Shown here in pieces: positions 1 to 6,789 of a stretch of 14,765 nt of DNA. Below the pieces are notes generated by a model. It saw only the letters and a program-made list of their open reading frames with translations, had not been told where the DNA came from and searched no databases. How positions within the stretch are numbered: the stretch's first letter is position 1; each line of letters opens with the position of its first letter. The position numbers and the translations under genes were made by a program. The DNA is from Nitrospina sp. (GTDB lineage Bacteria; Nitrospinota; Nitrospinia; Nitrospinales; Nitrospinaceae), in NCBI GenBank assembly GCA_004357365.1, contig SMVT01000009.1:1-14765 (forward strand). The letters are read 5' to 3'.

Positions 1-287
1 AGAACCTGGGTCTCATCATCGAGGCCTGTCAGAAGAAAGGCGCCAAGGTTCTGCTGGCGGGGATGGAGATCACCCCCAACCTGGGCGCCGAATACAGCCG
101 GGCGTTTAAAGAATCGTTTACTCTTCTGGCGGAACAATACAACGTTCCCCTCATCCCGTTTTTTCTCGAAAACGTCGCGGCGCGTCCCGAACTCACCCGC
201 GCCGACGGCATCCATCCCCTGAGCAAAGGTTACGCAATCGCCACCCAAACCGTCTTCAAATATTTAGAATCCATGTTGAAAAAGTAG
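1..287 (+). CDS. TesA-like SGNH/GDSL esterase, C-terminal part (5' end outside window)
   Basis: This is the C-terminal ~94 residues of an SGNH-family arylesterase/acyl-CoA thioesterase I. The readable frame begins at base 3 (NLGLIIEACQKKGAKVLLAG) and ends at TAG 285-287. Visible family features are the block around LLAGMEITPNLG, the stretch YNVPLIPFFLENVA, and the catalytic Asp-x-x-His block in ADGIHPLSKGYA close to the C-terminus. The nucleophile Ser (GDSL block) and the oxyanion Gly/Asn lie upstream of the window. Family members hydrolyse thioesters or esters and are usually exported to the periplasm; the signal peptide, if any, is not visible. The gene is convergent with the next one, with only 8 bases between stop codons, and no clear terminator is seen there. 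Family assignment is firm; the substrate is unknown. Confidence 0.85.
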   Translation, partial: NLGLIIEACQKKGAKVLLAGMEITPNLGAEYSRAFKESFTLLAEQYNVPLIPFFLENVAARPELTRADGIHPLSKGYAIATQTVFKYLESMLKK

Positions 288-295
288 AAAATTAG

Positions 296-1393
296 TTACT
301 TGCACCCGTCGAGGTAACTCATGAGTTTTTCGTGTACGGTGCCGGAACTTAGGTGGGTGTGAGCGGCGTCAAAACCGGTCTGCACGTCCGGGAAGCGGCC
401 GAACAGATACCCCAGGGTGGCGGCCTGCCAGGCGATCAGCGGTGCGGCGGGTCCGCCTTTTCCCTTTAGCGCCTGTTCACCGAGTTCGGCCATCGTGTCC
501 CGGCTTGCGGGGAGTTTTTTCAAGGCTTGAAAAGCTTCCTGGACCTGCTGCGCCGTGGCGGCATCCAACTCGCGGCCGCAATCCAGTTTTTTCTCCTGCA
601 CCCCAACCTTTTTCAGATGGATGAACAGTTTGGCGGTCTTGTGCACGCCATATAATATGGAACCTTCCATGCCGTTGCCGACCACGGTGATTTCCCAGCG
701 GCCCAACCCGGCCACCGCCAGCATGGCTTCTTCGTAACCGGGATGAAAGTAATTGGTGGCGAGGAAATTGGTTTTGGCGATAAGCGGCATCAGCATTTTC
801 TCCATCGTCGCCAGCATGGGACGCTTCACGATTTCCTTACGGAGGCTTTTCAGTGCGTCCAGTTTCGGATGGGACTGCTCTATGCCGAGGTAACCGAAAC
901 CGAATTGTTCGATCAGCGTTTTTCTCTGCTCAAAGGTCTGGTGCGTGGAAACCCCGTAATGGTTGATCAGCAGATCCTCGAAGGTGATGCCGAACTTGGG
1001 CGGCAGGGGCAGGGCGGAATGCCCGTAAGCCGGAAGTCCCATCTCCGCCAGCAGGGGAATCGTGTAAAAGGTGAACACCGGCGTCCGCTCGAATCCGTCG
1101 AACGCTTCGGCGACCTGCACCAGCTTTTCGAGTTTCACTTCCTGCTTGACGGTGGTTTTATCGAGGGCCTGCCAGTAGCCGGTATTCTCCTCCACGGTTT
1201 CCAGCTTCATGCGGGCGGCGATCAGAAACACCGCGGCGCGTTCGGTCGACACCTCGCCGTTTAAAACCATGGCCAGCGCGTCTTCCGCCTCGGCGCGGGT
1301 GAGGTCCTTGCTCATCCGGGGCCCGGTGGCGATCTTCCCGAGATAGGACTTCATCCGCTGGTTGGCGTCGGGTTGTGGGGGATTTTCGTTCAT
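296..1393 (-). CDS. TrpD-like (anthranilate phosphoribosyltransferase family) protein
   Basis: About 365 residues, resembling the glycosyltransferase family 3/TrpD fold. The N-terminal helical domain is recognisable (KIATGPRMSKDLTRAEAEDA, then LNGEVSTERAAVFLIAARMK). The following alpha/beta region carries AFDGFERTP, LPLPPKFGITFEDLL and a late VVGNGMEGS. True TrpD uses a GTGGD pyrophosphate loop; here the equivalent place reads roughly GFERTP, so this is probably a divergent paralogue of the TrpD2/YbiB kind or of an uncharacterised branch, not the tryptophan enzyme. No other trp gene is nearby. Start choice: the frame stays open to 1492, but that would run far into the divergent radical SAM gene. 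ATG at 1393 (MNENPPQ) is taken; ATG at 1354 (MKSYLGKI), which begins right at the conserved domain, is equally plausible. Neither has a strong ribosome binding site. Confidence 0.75.
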   Translation of the reverse strand: MNENPPQPDANQRMKSYLGKIATGPRMSKDLTRAEAEDALAMVLNGEVSTERAAVFLIAARMKLETVEENTGYWQALDKTTVKQEVKLEKLVQVAEAFDGFERTPVFTFYTIPLLAEMGLPAYGHSALPLPPKFGITFEDLLINHYGVSTHQTFEQRKTLIEQFGFGYLGIEQSHPKLDALKSLRKEIVKRPMLATMEKMLMPLIAKTNFLATNYFHPGYEEAMLAVAGLGRWEITVVGNGMEGSILYGVHKTAKLFIHLKKVGVQEKKLDCGRELDAATAQQVQEAFQALKKLPASRDTMAELGEQALKGKGGPAAPLIAWQAATLGYLFGRFPDVQTGFDAAHTHLSSGTVHEKLMSYLDGCK

Positions 1394-1432
1394 AAAAGCC
1401 GCCGGCTCTGGTCCGCGGGGGGATTTTGGAGT

Positions 1433-3184
1433 ATGATAAGCGATTCGATTAATATTTTCGATTATATGATGGAAACAGCCATTCAGGAACAATTAAGCGA
1501 GGTCTCCGGCGCCCTTCGCCCGGTCAGTGTGTTGCTGGTGTATCCCAGCACCACCGATGTGGCGTTGGCCAACCTCGGCTTCCAGCGGGTATACAGCCTG
1601 CTGAACGCCATCGACGGGGTAACCTGTGACCGCTTCAGCCTGCCGCCAGGATGGGACCCGGCCGCGCCAAAGCTGAAGCCGGATCAACTGCGTTCGCACG
1701 ATCTGGCCCGCCTGCCGCTGGACTTCGACCTCATTGCGTTTTCCATTTCCTTCGAGCCGGATTATCTGAACACGGTTTTGATCCTCGACTATTTCGGCAT
1801 CCCGCTGGACCGCAAACAGCGCGGACCGCAGTACCCGCTGGTCACCGCCGGGGGATCGGCCTTGTTCATCAACCCGGAACCGCTGGCGGATATACTCGAC
1901 CTGTGCTTCATCGGCGAGGGCGAGGGCATGGTCGAACGGTTTTTTCATCACCTCACCCATACCCGATGGAGCGACCCGCGCGAACAGTTAAAGGACTTGG
2001 CCAAGCAGCCCGGAATTTACGTGCCCCAGTTTTATGAACCGGTGTATGAAAATGAACGGCAGACGCATCTCAGGCCGGAAGCGTTTGCACCGGAGCGCGT
2101 GGTGCGCCAATGGGTGCCGGAAGGATCGCCCGAGTTGTGCACGCATTCGGAACTGCACGAGGAGGCGACGGCGTTCAAGGACATGGCGTTGATGGAGGTG
2201 ACGCGCGGGTGCATCTGGGCCTGCCGCTTCTGCACCGCCGGGTTCATCTACCGTCCGCCGCGCGAACCGGATTTGACCGCTACCTACGATTCACTGGCGC
2301 GCGTCCTCAAAGCGCAGGGGAAAGAGGCGTCGACCATCGGCCTGGTGGGTCCGTCGGTGACCGATCACCCACAGCTTCTGGGACTGGCGCGGCGGCTGGT
2401 GGCCGAGGGCAAGAAACTGTCGTTCTCTTCCCTGCGCATGGAAACGCTGACCGAGGAACTGGTGGAGTTGATCATAAAAAGCGGACAGAAAACCGTGACG
2501 GTGGCGCTCGACGCGCCGTCGGAGCGTATGCGCGACGTGATTAACAAATCGGCGAGTGACGATTTCGTCATCGACAAATGCCGCTTCCTGACCGAGAAGG
2601 GCATCCTCCATCTCAAAATCTATTCGATCATTGGCCTGCCGACGGAAACGGATGACGACATCGATCAGTTCATCCGTCTGGTTGAGAATATCCAGAAGGT
2701 GTACGTGACGGCCTGCGGCAAGCGCGGCAGTATCGGGTCGGTGACCATCAGTTTGAGTCCGCTGATACCGAAGCCGGGCACGCCGTTTCAATGGCACCCG
2801 ATGGAGAGCGTGGCGGTTCTGAAAACACGGTTCATGAAAGTGCGCCAGGCGCTGGGCCGCCTGCCGAACATCGAGCTCAGTTTCGGGTCGCCCAACGAAG
2901 CCTATCTGCAATCGTATCTTTCGCGCGGCGACCGGCGGGCGTTGCCGTTCTTCCAGGAATATCTTGTCAACGGCCACGACGAAAAGGCCGCCCTGCAAAA
3001 AGCGGAGCCGCATCCCGATCATATTGTGTACCGTCAATTCGAAAAAGACGATCACCTGCCGTGGGACATCATCGACCACGGGTACTTCCCGAAATTTCTC
3101 TGGCAGGATTACCAGCGCGCCCTGCGCCACAAGCACACGCCCGTGTGCGACACCGCTACCTGTAAAATCTGCGGCATCTGCTGA
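1433..3184 (+). CDS. radical SAM protein with B12-binding-like N-terminus and C-terminal Cys cluster
   Basis: 583 residues from ATG 1433. Residues ~30-170 resemble the cobalamin-binding-like domain found before the radical SAM domain in the TIGR03960-type family: VLLVYPSTTDVALANLGF, then TAGGSALFINPEPLAD, then FIGEGEGM. The DxHxxG corrinoid His motif is absent. The radical SAM [4Fe-4S] motif CxxxCxxC is clear at C260, C264 and C267 (TRGCIWACRFC). The last residues form a second Cys cluster, C572-x4-C577-x2-C580-x2-C583, ending the protein on Cys. It differs from TIGR03960 fusions in lacking a DUF2344-like tail. The substrate is unknown; an RNA, protein or lipid modification is possible. The start is uncertain: ATG 1433 follows TTGGAGT very closely, and ATG 1466/1469 are alternatives. 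The next gene starts 15 bases after the stop, implying co-transcription. Confidence 0.85.
   Translation: MISDSINIFDYMMETAIQEQLSEVSGALRPVSVLLVYPSTTDVALANLGFQRVYSLLNAIDGVTCDRFSLPPGWDPAAPKLKPDQLRSHDLARLPLDFDLIAFSISFEPDYLNTVLILDYFGIPLDRKQRGPQYPLVTAGGSALFINPEPLADILDLCFIGEGEGMVERFFHHLTHTRWSDPREQLKDLAKQPGIYVPQFYEPVYENERQTHLRPEAFAPERVVRQWVPEGSPELCTHSELHEEATAFKDMALMEVTRGCIWACRFCTAGFIYRPPREPDLTATYDSLARVLKAQGKEASTIGLVGPSVTDHPQLLGLARRLVAEGKKLSFSSLRMETLTEELVELIIKSGQKTVTVALDAPSERMRDVINKSASDDFVIDKCRFLTEKGILHLKIYSIIGLPTETDDDIDQFIRLVENIQKVYVTACGKRGSIGSVTISLSPLIPKPGTPFQWHPMESVAVLKTRFMKVRQALGRLPNIELSFGSPNEAYLQSYLSRGDRRALPFFQEYLVNGHDEKAALQKAEPHPDHIVYRQFEKDDHLPWDIIDHGYFPKFLWQDYQRALRHKHTPVCDTATCKICGIC
1461..1466 (-). 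promoter_or_regulatory. possible -10 box for the TrpD-like gene
   Basis: Reading the minus strand, bases 1466-1461 are exactly TATAAT in a locally AT-rich patch (about 1441-1470). It lies about 68 bases upstream of the proposed ATG at 1393. The -35 position at 17-base spacing reads TTCCTG, a poor match, so this is only a weak candidate. It would lie inside the start region of the divergent radical SAM gene. Confidence 0.3.
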
Positions 3185-3199
3185 CGCCTGGGACCCTCT

Positions 3200-4096
3200 A
3201 TGGCCGTTGCTGTTAACCTCGATAAAATGGAAAAACTGCCGGATGAGTGCCGGTTTTTTGATGTGAACGAGTGGTGGTATTTTCCCAACCGCTGGGCGGT
3301 GCGCCTGTTGTATCCGTTACCCGTCTCCGCCAATCAGTTGACGATTCTCGCGCTGATGCTGGGTGTGACGGCCGCCGCGTTTTATATTTCCAATGTGGAG
3401 CATGCGCTGGTGTGGGGTGCGTTGTTTCTGTACGGCAAACTGTTTCTCGATAACGTCGACGGCAACCTGGCGCGCCTGCGGGGCGAAGAGTCGCGCTTCG
3501 GCCGCTTCCTCGATTCGTTTTCCGATTTTACTGTGGTGGTGCTGGTGTATGGCGCCATCGCTTTTCGCCTGGCACAGGGTTCGCCGGATCCCGATTTTAT
3601 CTGGACGCTGGCCTTGCTGGCGCTGGTGAGCGGTCTTCTGCAGTGCAGTTACTGGGTGTTTTATTATGTGAGTTATACCCGCCAAGTGGGGTCGTATGCC
3701 CAGAACCATACCAATGAAAGCATAACGGAAGAAGACCGTCAGGCGGTGGCCTCCGGCGAAGTCTCCGGCGCGGTTTATTTTTTGCAGAGTTTTCACAACG
3801 TTGCATACGGCTGGCAGGACGCACTGATCGCCGCACTGGACCGCATCAGCCGCAGGATGGCGGGTTACCGTGAGAGCGATGCGCACCGCGAACGCTGGGT
3901 CGCCGACAAAACGTTTCTGGGGTGGATGGGTCCCTTGTGCGTGTGCACCAACACCATGGCGTTGATCGTATTTTCCCTGCTCGATCAACTGGAAATTTTT
4001 CTATACCTGGTTTTGGTATCAGGTAACAGTTATCTCCTCGCTTTGCAGGTGTGGAGAATTCTTCGATTTAAAAAGTTGTCAACACATTCAAATTAA
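3200..4096 (+). CDS. CDP-alcohol phosphatidyltransferase family membrane protein
   Basis: 298 residues. The complete CDP-alcohol phosphatidyltransferase signature D-x2-DG-x2-AR-x8-G-x3-D-x3-D is present: D84, D87, G88, A91, R92, G101, D105, D109 (LDNVDGNLARLRG, then GRFLDSFSDF). These residues bind divalent metal and the CDP moiety and catalyse transfer of a phosphoalcohol or phosphatidyl group with release of CMP. Hydrophobic stretches near residues 44-64, 66-82, 110-125, 135-160 and 245-285 fit a polytopic inner-membrane enzyme. A soluble insertion around residues 165-235 (TNESITEEDRQAVASGE onward) separates the last helices. The alcohol acceptor cannot be deduced; phospholipid head-group, inositol-phosphate and other lipid-linked products are all possible. 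Start ATG 3200 has only a weak GGGA-type ribosome site, and ATG 3227 is an alternative. The link with the upstream radical SAM gene is by position only. Confidence 0.88.
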   Translation: MAVAVNLDKMEKLPDECRFFDVNEWWYFPNRWAVRLLYPLPVSANQLTILALMLGVTAAAFYISNVEHALVWGALFLYGKLFLDNVDGNLARLRGEESRFGRFLDSFSDFTVVVLVYGAIAFRLAQGSPDPDFIWTLALLALVSGLLQCSYWVFYYVSYTRQVGSYAQNHTNESITEEDRQAVASGEVSGAVYFLQSFHNVAYGWQDALIAALDRISRRMAGYRESDAHRERWVADKTFLGWMGPLCVCTNTMALIVFSLLDQLEIFLYLVLVSGNSYLLALQVWRILRFKKLSTHSN

Positions 4097-4169
4097 AAGT
4101 AAGCTCGGAATCAAACCACCGATTTAATTGTGATCGCTGTTTTTCAATCCTCAATCATGGAGAACGGGT

Positions 4170-5786
4170 ATGCAGAAAGTGGCAGTGGCAAAATGGGATG
4201 CGCTCAAAGACCGGCAACCGGCTTATGCGCTGGTGGCGAATGTCGATCTGGTCATCGTCCGTTATGACGATCAGTTTTCGGTGTTCTATGGGCGTTGTCC
4301 GCACCGGGGCGCGCTGTTGAGTGACGGGTTTGTGTCCGGCAACAACCTCATTTGCGGCGTCCACAATTGGGATTTCCGGTACGACACCGGCGTCAGCGAG
4401 TACAACAACGAAGAGGGGCTTCCCAAATTTTTCTCTTGGCTGGAGAACGGTAGTGTTGAGGTGGATGAAGAGGAAATTGCCGAGTGGGAAAAGGAGCATC
4501 CGCAACCGTATGACCGCAAAGCCTACCTCGGTCTTTATGCCGATCACGAAGGCACCGACGCGGAACCGCATACCGGCTTCATCCAGGAGCTGGCTAAAAA
4601 CGGATTGTCGAAGCTGGGGCAGCACGGACGGGTGGCGGCGATGGGCGTTCCGCGCGACGAGCTGCCGTTATGGGATGACATCCAGTTCGTGACGGCCCAG
4701 CTCTCCACGATGCCGTTGCTGGACGAAGATCCGGTGGGCACGGAAGTGGTCATCGGTCCCAACGCCCAAAAACCGCTCACCTTGAAAATCCCACTGCTGG
4801 TATCGGACATGAGTTTCGGCGCCTTGTCGGAGGAAGCCAAGGTGGCCCTGGCGATGGGCGCGGAACAGGCGGGGACCGGTATATGCAGTGGCGAAGGCGG
4901 GATGCTCGCCGAAGAGCAGGCGGCCAACAGCCGGTATTTTTATGAACTGGCGTCGGCCCGGTTCGGATTTGCCATGGACAAGGTCCAGCGGTGCCAGGCG
5001 TTTCATTTCAAAGGCGGGCAGGGTGCGAAGACCGGAACCGGAGGTCATCTTCCCGGTGAAAAAGTGAAAGGCAAGATCGCCCAGGTGCGCGGTCCTAAGG
5101 AAGGCCAGGCGGCTGTGTCTCCTCCCCGGTTTCCCGACTGGAAGGATTTGAAACCGATCAAGGAGTTTGCGGCCAAGGTGCGGGAAGCCACCGGCGGCAT
5201 TCCCATCGGCTACAAGCTGTCGGCTCAGCATATCGAAGCCGACATCGACGCGGCGCTGGAGGTGGGGGTCGATTACATCATTCTGGACGGGAGGGGCGGC
5301 GGTACCGGTGCCGCGCCGTTGTTGTTCCGCGACAACATTTCGGTTCCCACGATCCCGGCGCTGGCGCGGGCGCGGCATCACCTGGACCGGCTGGACCGCA
5401 AGGACATCACGTTGGTCATCACCGGCGGCCTGCGGATTCCCGCCGACTTCGCGAAAGCGCTGGCACTGGGCGCCGATGCCATCGCCGTTTCCAACGCGGC
5501 GATCCAGGCGATCGGGTGTATCGGCATGCGGGCCTGCCATACCAACAACTGTCCGGTGGGCATTGCCACGCAGAAGGAACATCTGCGTCAACGGTTGGAT
5601 GTGGTGGAATCCGCGAAGCGGCTGAATAATTTTTTTAACGCGTCGGTGGAGTTGATGAAAGTAATGGCGCGGGCCTGCGGTCATACCCACCTCAACCAGT
5701 TCAATGCGGGGGACCTCACCACCTGGAAAAAAAACATGGCCGACCTCATTGCTGTCGACTACGGCGGCATGGCGGGACGGATTTAA
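4170..5786 (+). CDS. Rieske [2Fe-2S] / glutamate synthase FMN-domain fusion
   Basis: 538 residues in two parts. Residues 1-~105 form a Rieske domain with C43-x-H45 (GRCPHRGA) and C62-x-x-H65 (ICGVHNW), 16 residues apart, the ligand set for a [2Fe-2S] cluster. From ~150 onward the protein matches the FMN-binding central domain of glutamate synthase: PLLVSDMSFGALSEEAK, SGEGGM, YKLSAQHIEADI, DGRGGGTGAAP. The [3Fe-4S] ligands are C450-x5-C456-x4-C461, followed by PVGIATQ. The glutamine amidotransferase domain and the C-terminal beta-helix of true GltB are absent, so it is a member of the 'glutamate synthase-related' family. Making glutamate would need free ammonia or another partner; the real reaction is unknown. 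The Rieske domain probably replaces a ferredoxin-like electron entry. ATG 4170 has a good GGAG site 7 bases upstream. The 73-base upstream spacer suggests separate control. It ends convergently, 15 bases from the Lon-domain gene. Confidence 0.88.
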   Translation: MQKVAVAKWDALKDRQPAYALVANVDLVIVRYDDQFSVFYGRCPHRGALLSDGFVSGNNLICGVHNWDFRYDTGVSEYNNEEGLPKFFSWLENGSVEVDEEEIAEWEKEHPQPYDRKAYLGLYADHEGTDAEPHTGFIQELAKNGLSKLGQHGRVAAMGVPRDELPLWDDIQFVTAQLSTMPLLDEDPVGTEVVIGPNAQKPLTLKIPLLVSDMSFGALSEEAKVALAMGAEQAGTGICSGEGGMLAEEQAANSRYFYELASARFGFAMDKVQRCQAFHFKGGQGAKTGTGGHLPGEKVKGKIAQVRGPKEGQAAVSPPRFPDWKDLKPIKEFAAKVREATGGIPIGYKLSAQHIEADIDAALEVGVDYIILDGRGGGTGAAPLLFRDNISVPTIPALARARHHLDRLDRKDITLVITGGLRIPADFAKALALGADAIAVSNAAIQAIGCIGMRACHTNNCPVGIATQKEHLRQRLDVVESAKRLNNFFNASVELMKVMARACGHTHLNQFNAGDLTTWKKNMADLIAVDYGGMAGRI

Positions 5787-5801
5787 TTGATCATACTCCG
5801 G

Positions 5802-6491
5802 TTAATTGCGGCGGGAGTCGAGACCTTTTTTGGAGAAGAGGGCGGACTGCCGGATGATGCGTTGTTTGAAATCGATTAGATCGTGGACCTGCTGGCAGCG
5901 TTTTATCACGTCCAGCTCTTCGAGAAAGTTTTGGCGGTCCTGAAGGGGCCGGTCGAAAAAATAGGCGACGCGGTCGACCACCTCGCCCAGCGTGTTGCAG
6001 TCCTGCGCGTCCATTTCCACTTTCTGCGCGTTGTCGAGCGGCAATTGACTGGTGAAAGCGTGAAATTTGCCGAGCAGTTGTTTGTACCATTCGGCGGAGA
6101 GGTCGGCGGGTTGATCGTGGATGCCGGTCAGCAGTTCGACCTCCGCCTGGCGGTAGGGGGTGTCGCCCACTTCACGGACGATGCGGAAACGGCTTTGCCC
6201 GCGCAGGACGATATCGTATTTGCCGTCGTCGTGCTTGATCCATTGTTCGAGGCTCCCGGCGCAACCGATCGAATTGATCTCGGGCGATCCGTAATAATCT
6301 TCCTCGTAACCCGATTGCAGGAGCACCATGCCGATCCAATGGCCGGACTCGATGGCGTCGGCGATCATCTGCCGGTAACGCTCTTCGAAGACATGGAGCG
6401 GCAGTACCGTGCCGGGATAAAACACCGAAGTGGGCAGGGGGAACAGTGAAATCGTTTTGAGGGAAGTCTGGGATGGCTCGGAATTTTCCAT
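5802..6491 (-). CDS. stand-alone Lon N-terminal (substrate-binding) domain protein
   Basis: 229 residues matching the Lon protease N-terminal/substrate-binding domain family (PF02190 type). The hallmark start SLFPLPTSVFYPGTVLPLHV is followed by FEERYRQM (residues ~15-42). The middle contains GCAGSLEQW and YDIVLRGQSRFRIV, matching the family's beta-strand core. A helical C-terminal part (~130-215) follows. There is no AAA+ ATPase and no Ser-Lys protease domain, so this is not a protease. Family members are thought to bind unfolded or specific protein segments, but their function is poorly known. ATG 6491 is preceded by AAGGGA 5 bases upstream and by an extended -10 promoter. The gene is monocistronic here: it converges with the Rieske fusion and is divergent from the ATP-grasp gene. 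Confidence 0.85.
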   Translation of the reverse strand: MENSEPSQTSLKTISLFPLPTSVFYPGTVLPLHVFEERYRQMIADAIESGHWIGMVLLQSGYEEDYYGSPEINSIGCAGSLEQWIKHDDGKYDIVLRGQSRFRIVREVGDTPYRQAEVELLTGIHDQPADLSAEWYKQLLGKFHAFTSQLPLDNAQKVEMDAQDCNTLGEVVDRVAYFFDRPLQDRQNFLEELDVIKRCQQVHDLIDFKQRIIRQSALFSKKGLDSRRN

Positions 6492-6519
6492 GGCAGTCCC
6501 TTGCGTTATAATTGCCGGA

Positions 6520-6528
6520 ATTATACCA
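6520..6528 (-). promoter_or_regulatory. extended -10 promoter of the Lon-domain gene
   Basis: The minus strand reads TGGTATAAT from 6528 to 6520, an exact extended -10 element (TGnTATAAT). No good -35 box lies 16-19 bases upstream, as is usual for extended -10 promoters. Predicted transcription would start near 6513, giving a leader of about 20 bases before ATG 6491. Confidence 0.5.
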
Positions 6529-6789
6529 TTATTAAGGTGGCGGGATGAAAGGATTTATCCGTTCGCGCGATTTCATCGTTATGAATTGAAAACGGTTTCC
6601 TGCAACTTCAGGCCCGGGTGTGCATCCCTATAAGGCAGAGAACTTTGCCTAAGTGTAAAAAAGGGTAGGGTGCTACCAGGATTCCTCTCCTCAGTAAGGG
6701 GAGGAATATTTTAGGTTCAGCCTTATATAAGGTTTCTATATGGCAGACATGTTTTTTCAGTCGGTTTTCAACCAGGTTAAATCAAAACC
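6529..6789. other. non-coding leader/spacer with two hairpins and a palindrome
   Basis: No gene is supported in this stretch upstream of the ATP-grasp gene. Bases 6633-6650 can form a 7-bp stem (AGGCAGA / TTTGCCT with one G-U pair) closed by a GAAC loop. Flanking GCATCCCT (about 6623-6630) can pair with AGGGTGC (about 6666-6672) around it, with one bulge. Bases 6681-6707 form a separate 10-bp stem. Bases 6721-6732, CCTTATATAAGG, are a perfect 12-bp palindrome. No convincing -35/-10 pair for the downstream gene was found, and no known riboswitch consensus was recognised. Confidence 0.4.
6681..6707 (+). repeat. 10-bp hairpin (imperfect inverted repeat)
   Basis: ATTCCTCTCC at 6681-6690 pairs with GGGGAGGAAT at 6698-6707. 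All ten positions pair in RNA if one U-G wobble is allowed; the loop is 7 bases (TCAGTAA). ATTTT follows directly. It could act as a weak terminator/attenuator or be a degenerate dispersed repeat; its place inside the leader of the next gene makes simple termination less likely. Confidence 0.5.

Noticed and set aside
4076..4104. TTGTCA as a -35 box for the Rieske fusion gene
   Set aside because: No acceptable -10 hexamer lies 16-18 bases downstream.
4129..4146. TGTGATC-type half site suggestive of a CRP/FNR box
   Set aside because: The second half-site (TTTTTCA) does not match; one half alone is expected by chance.
4668..5690. A 340-codon minus-strand open frame opposite the Rieske/glutamate synthase gene
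   Set aside because: Shadow frame; the plus-strand product has all cluster and FMN motifs.
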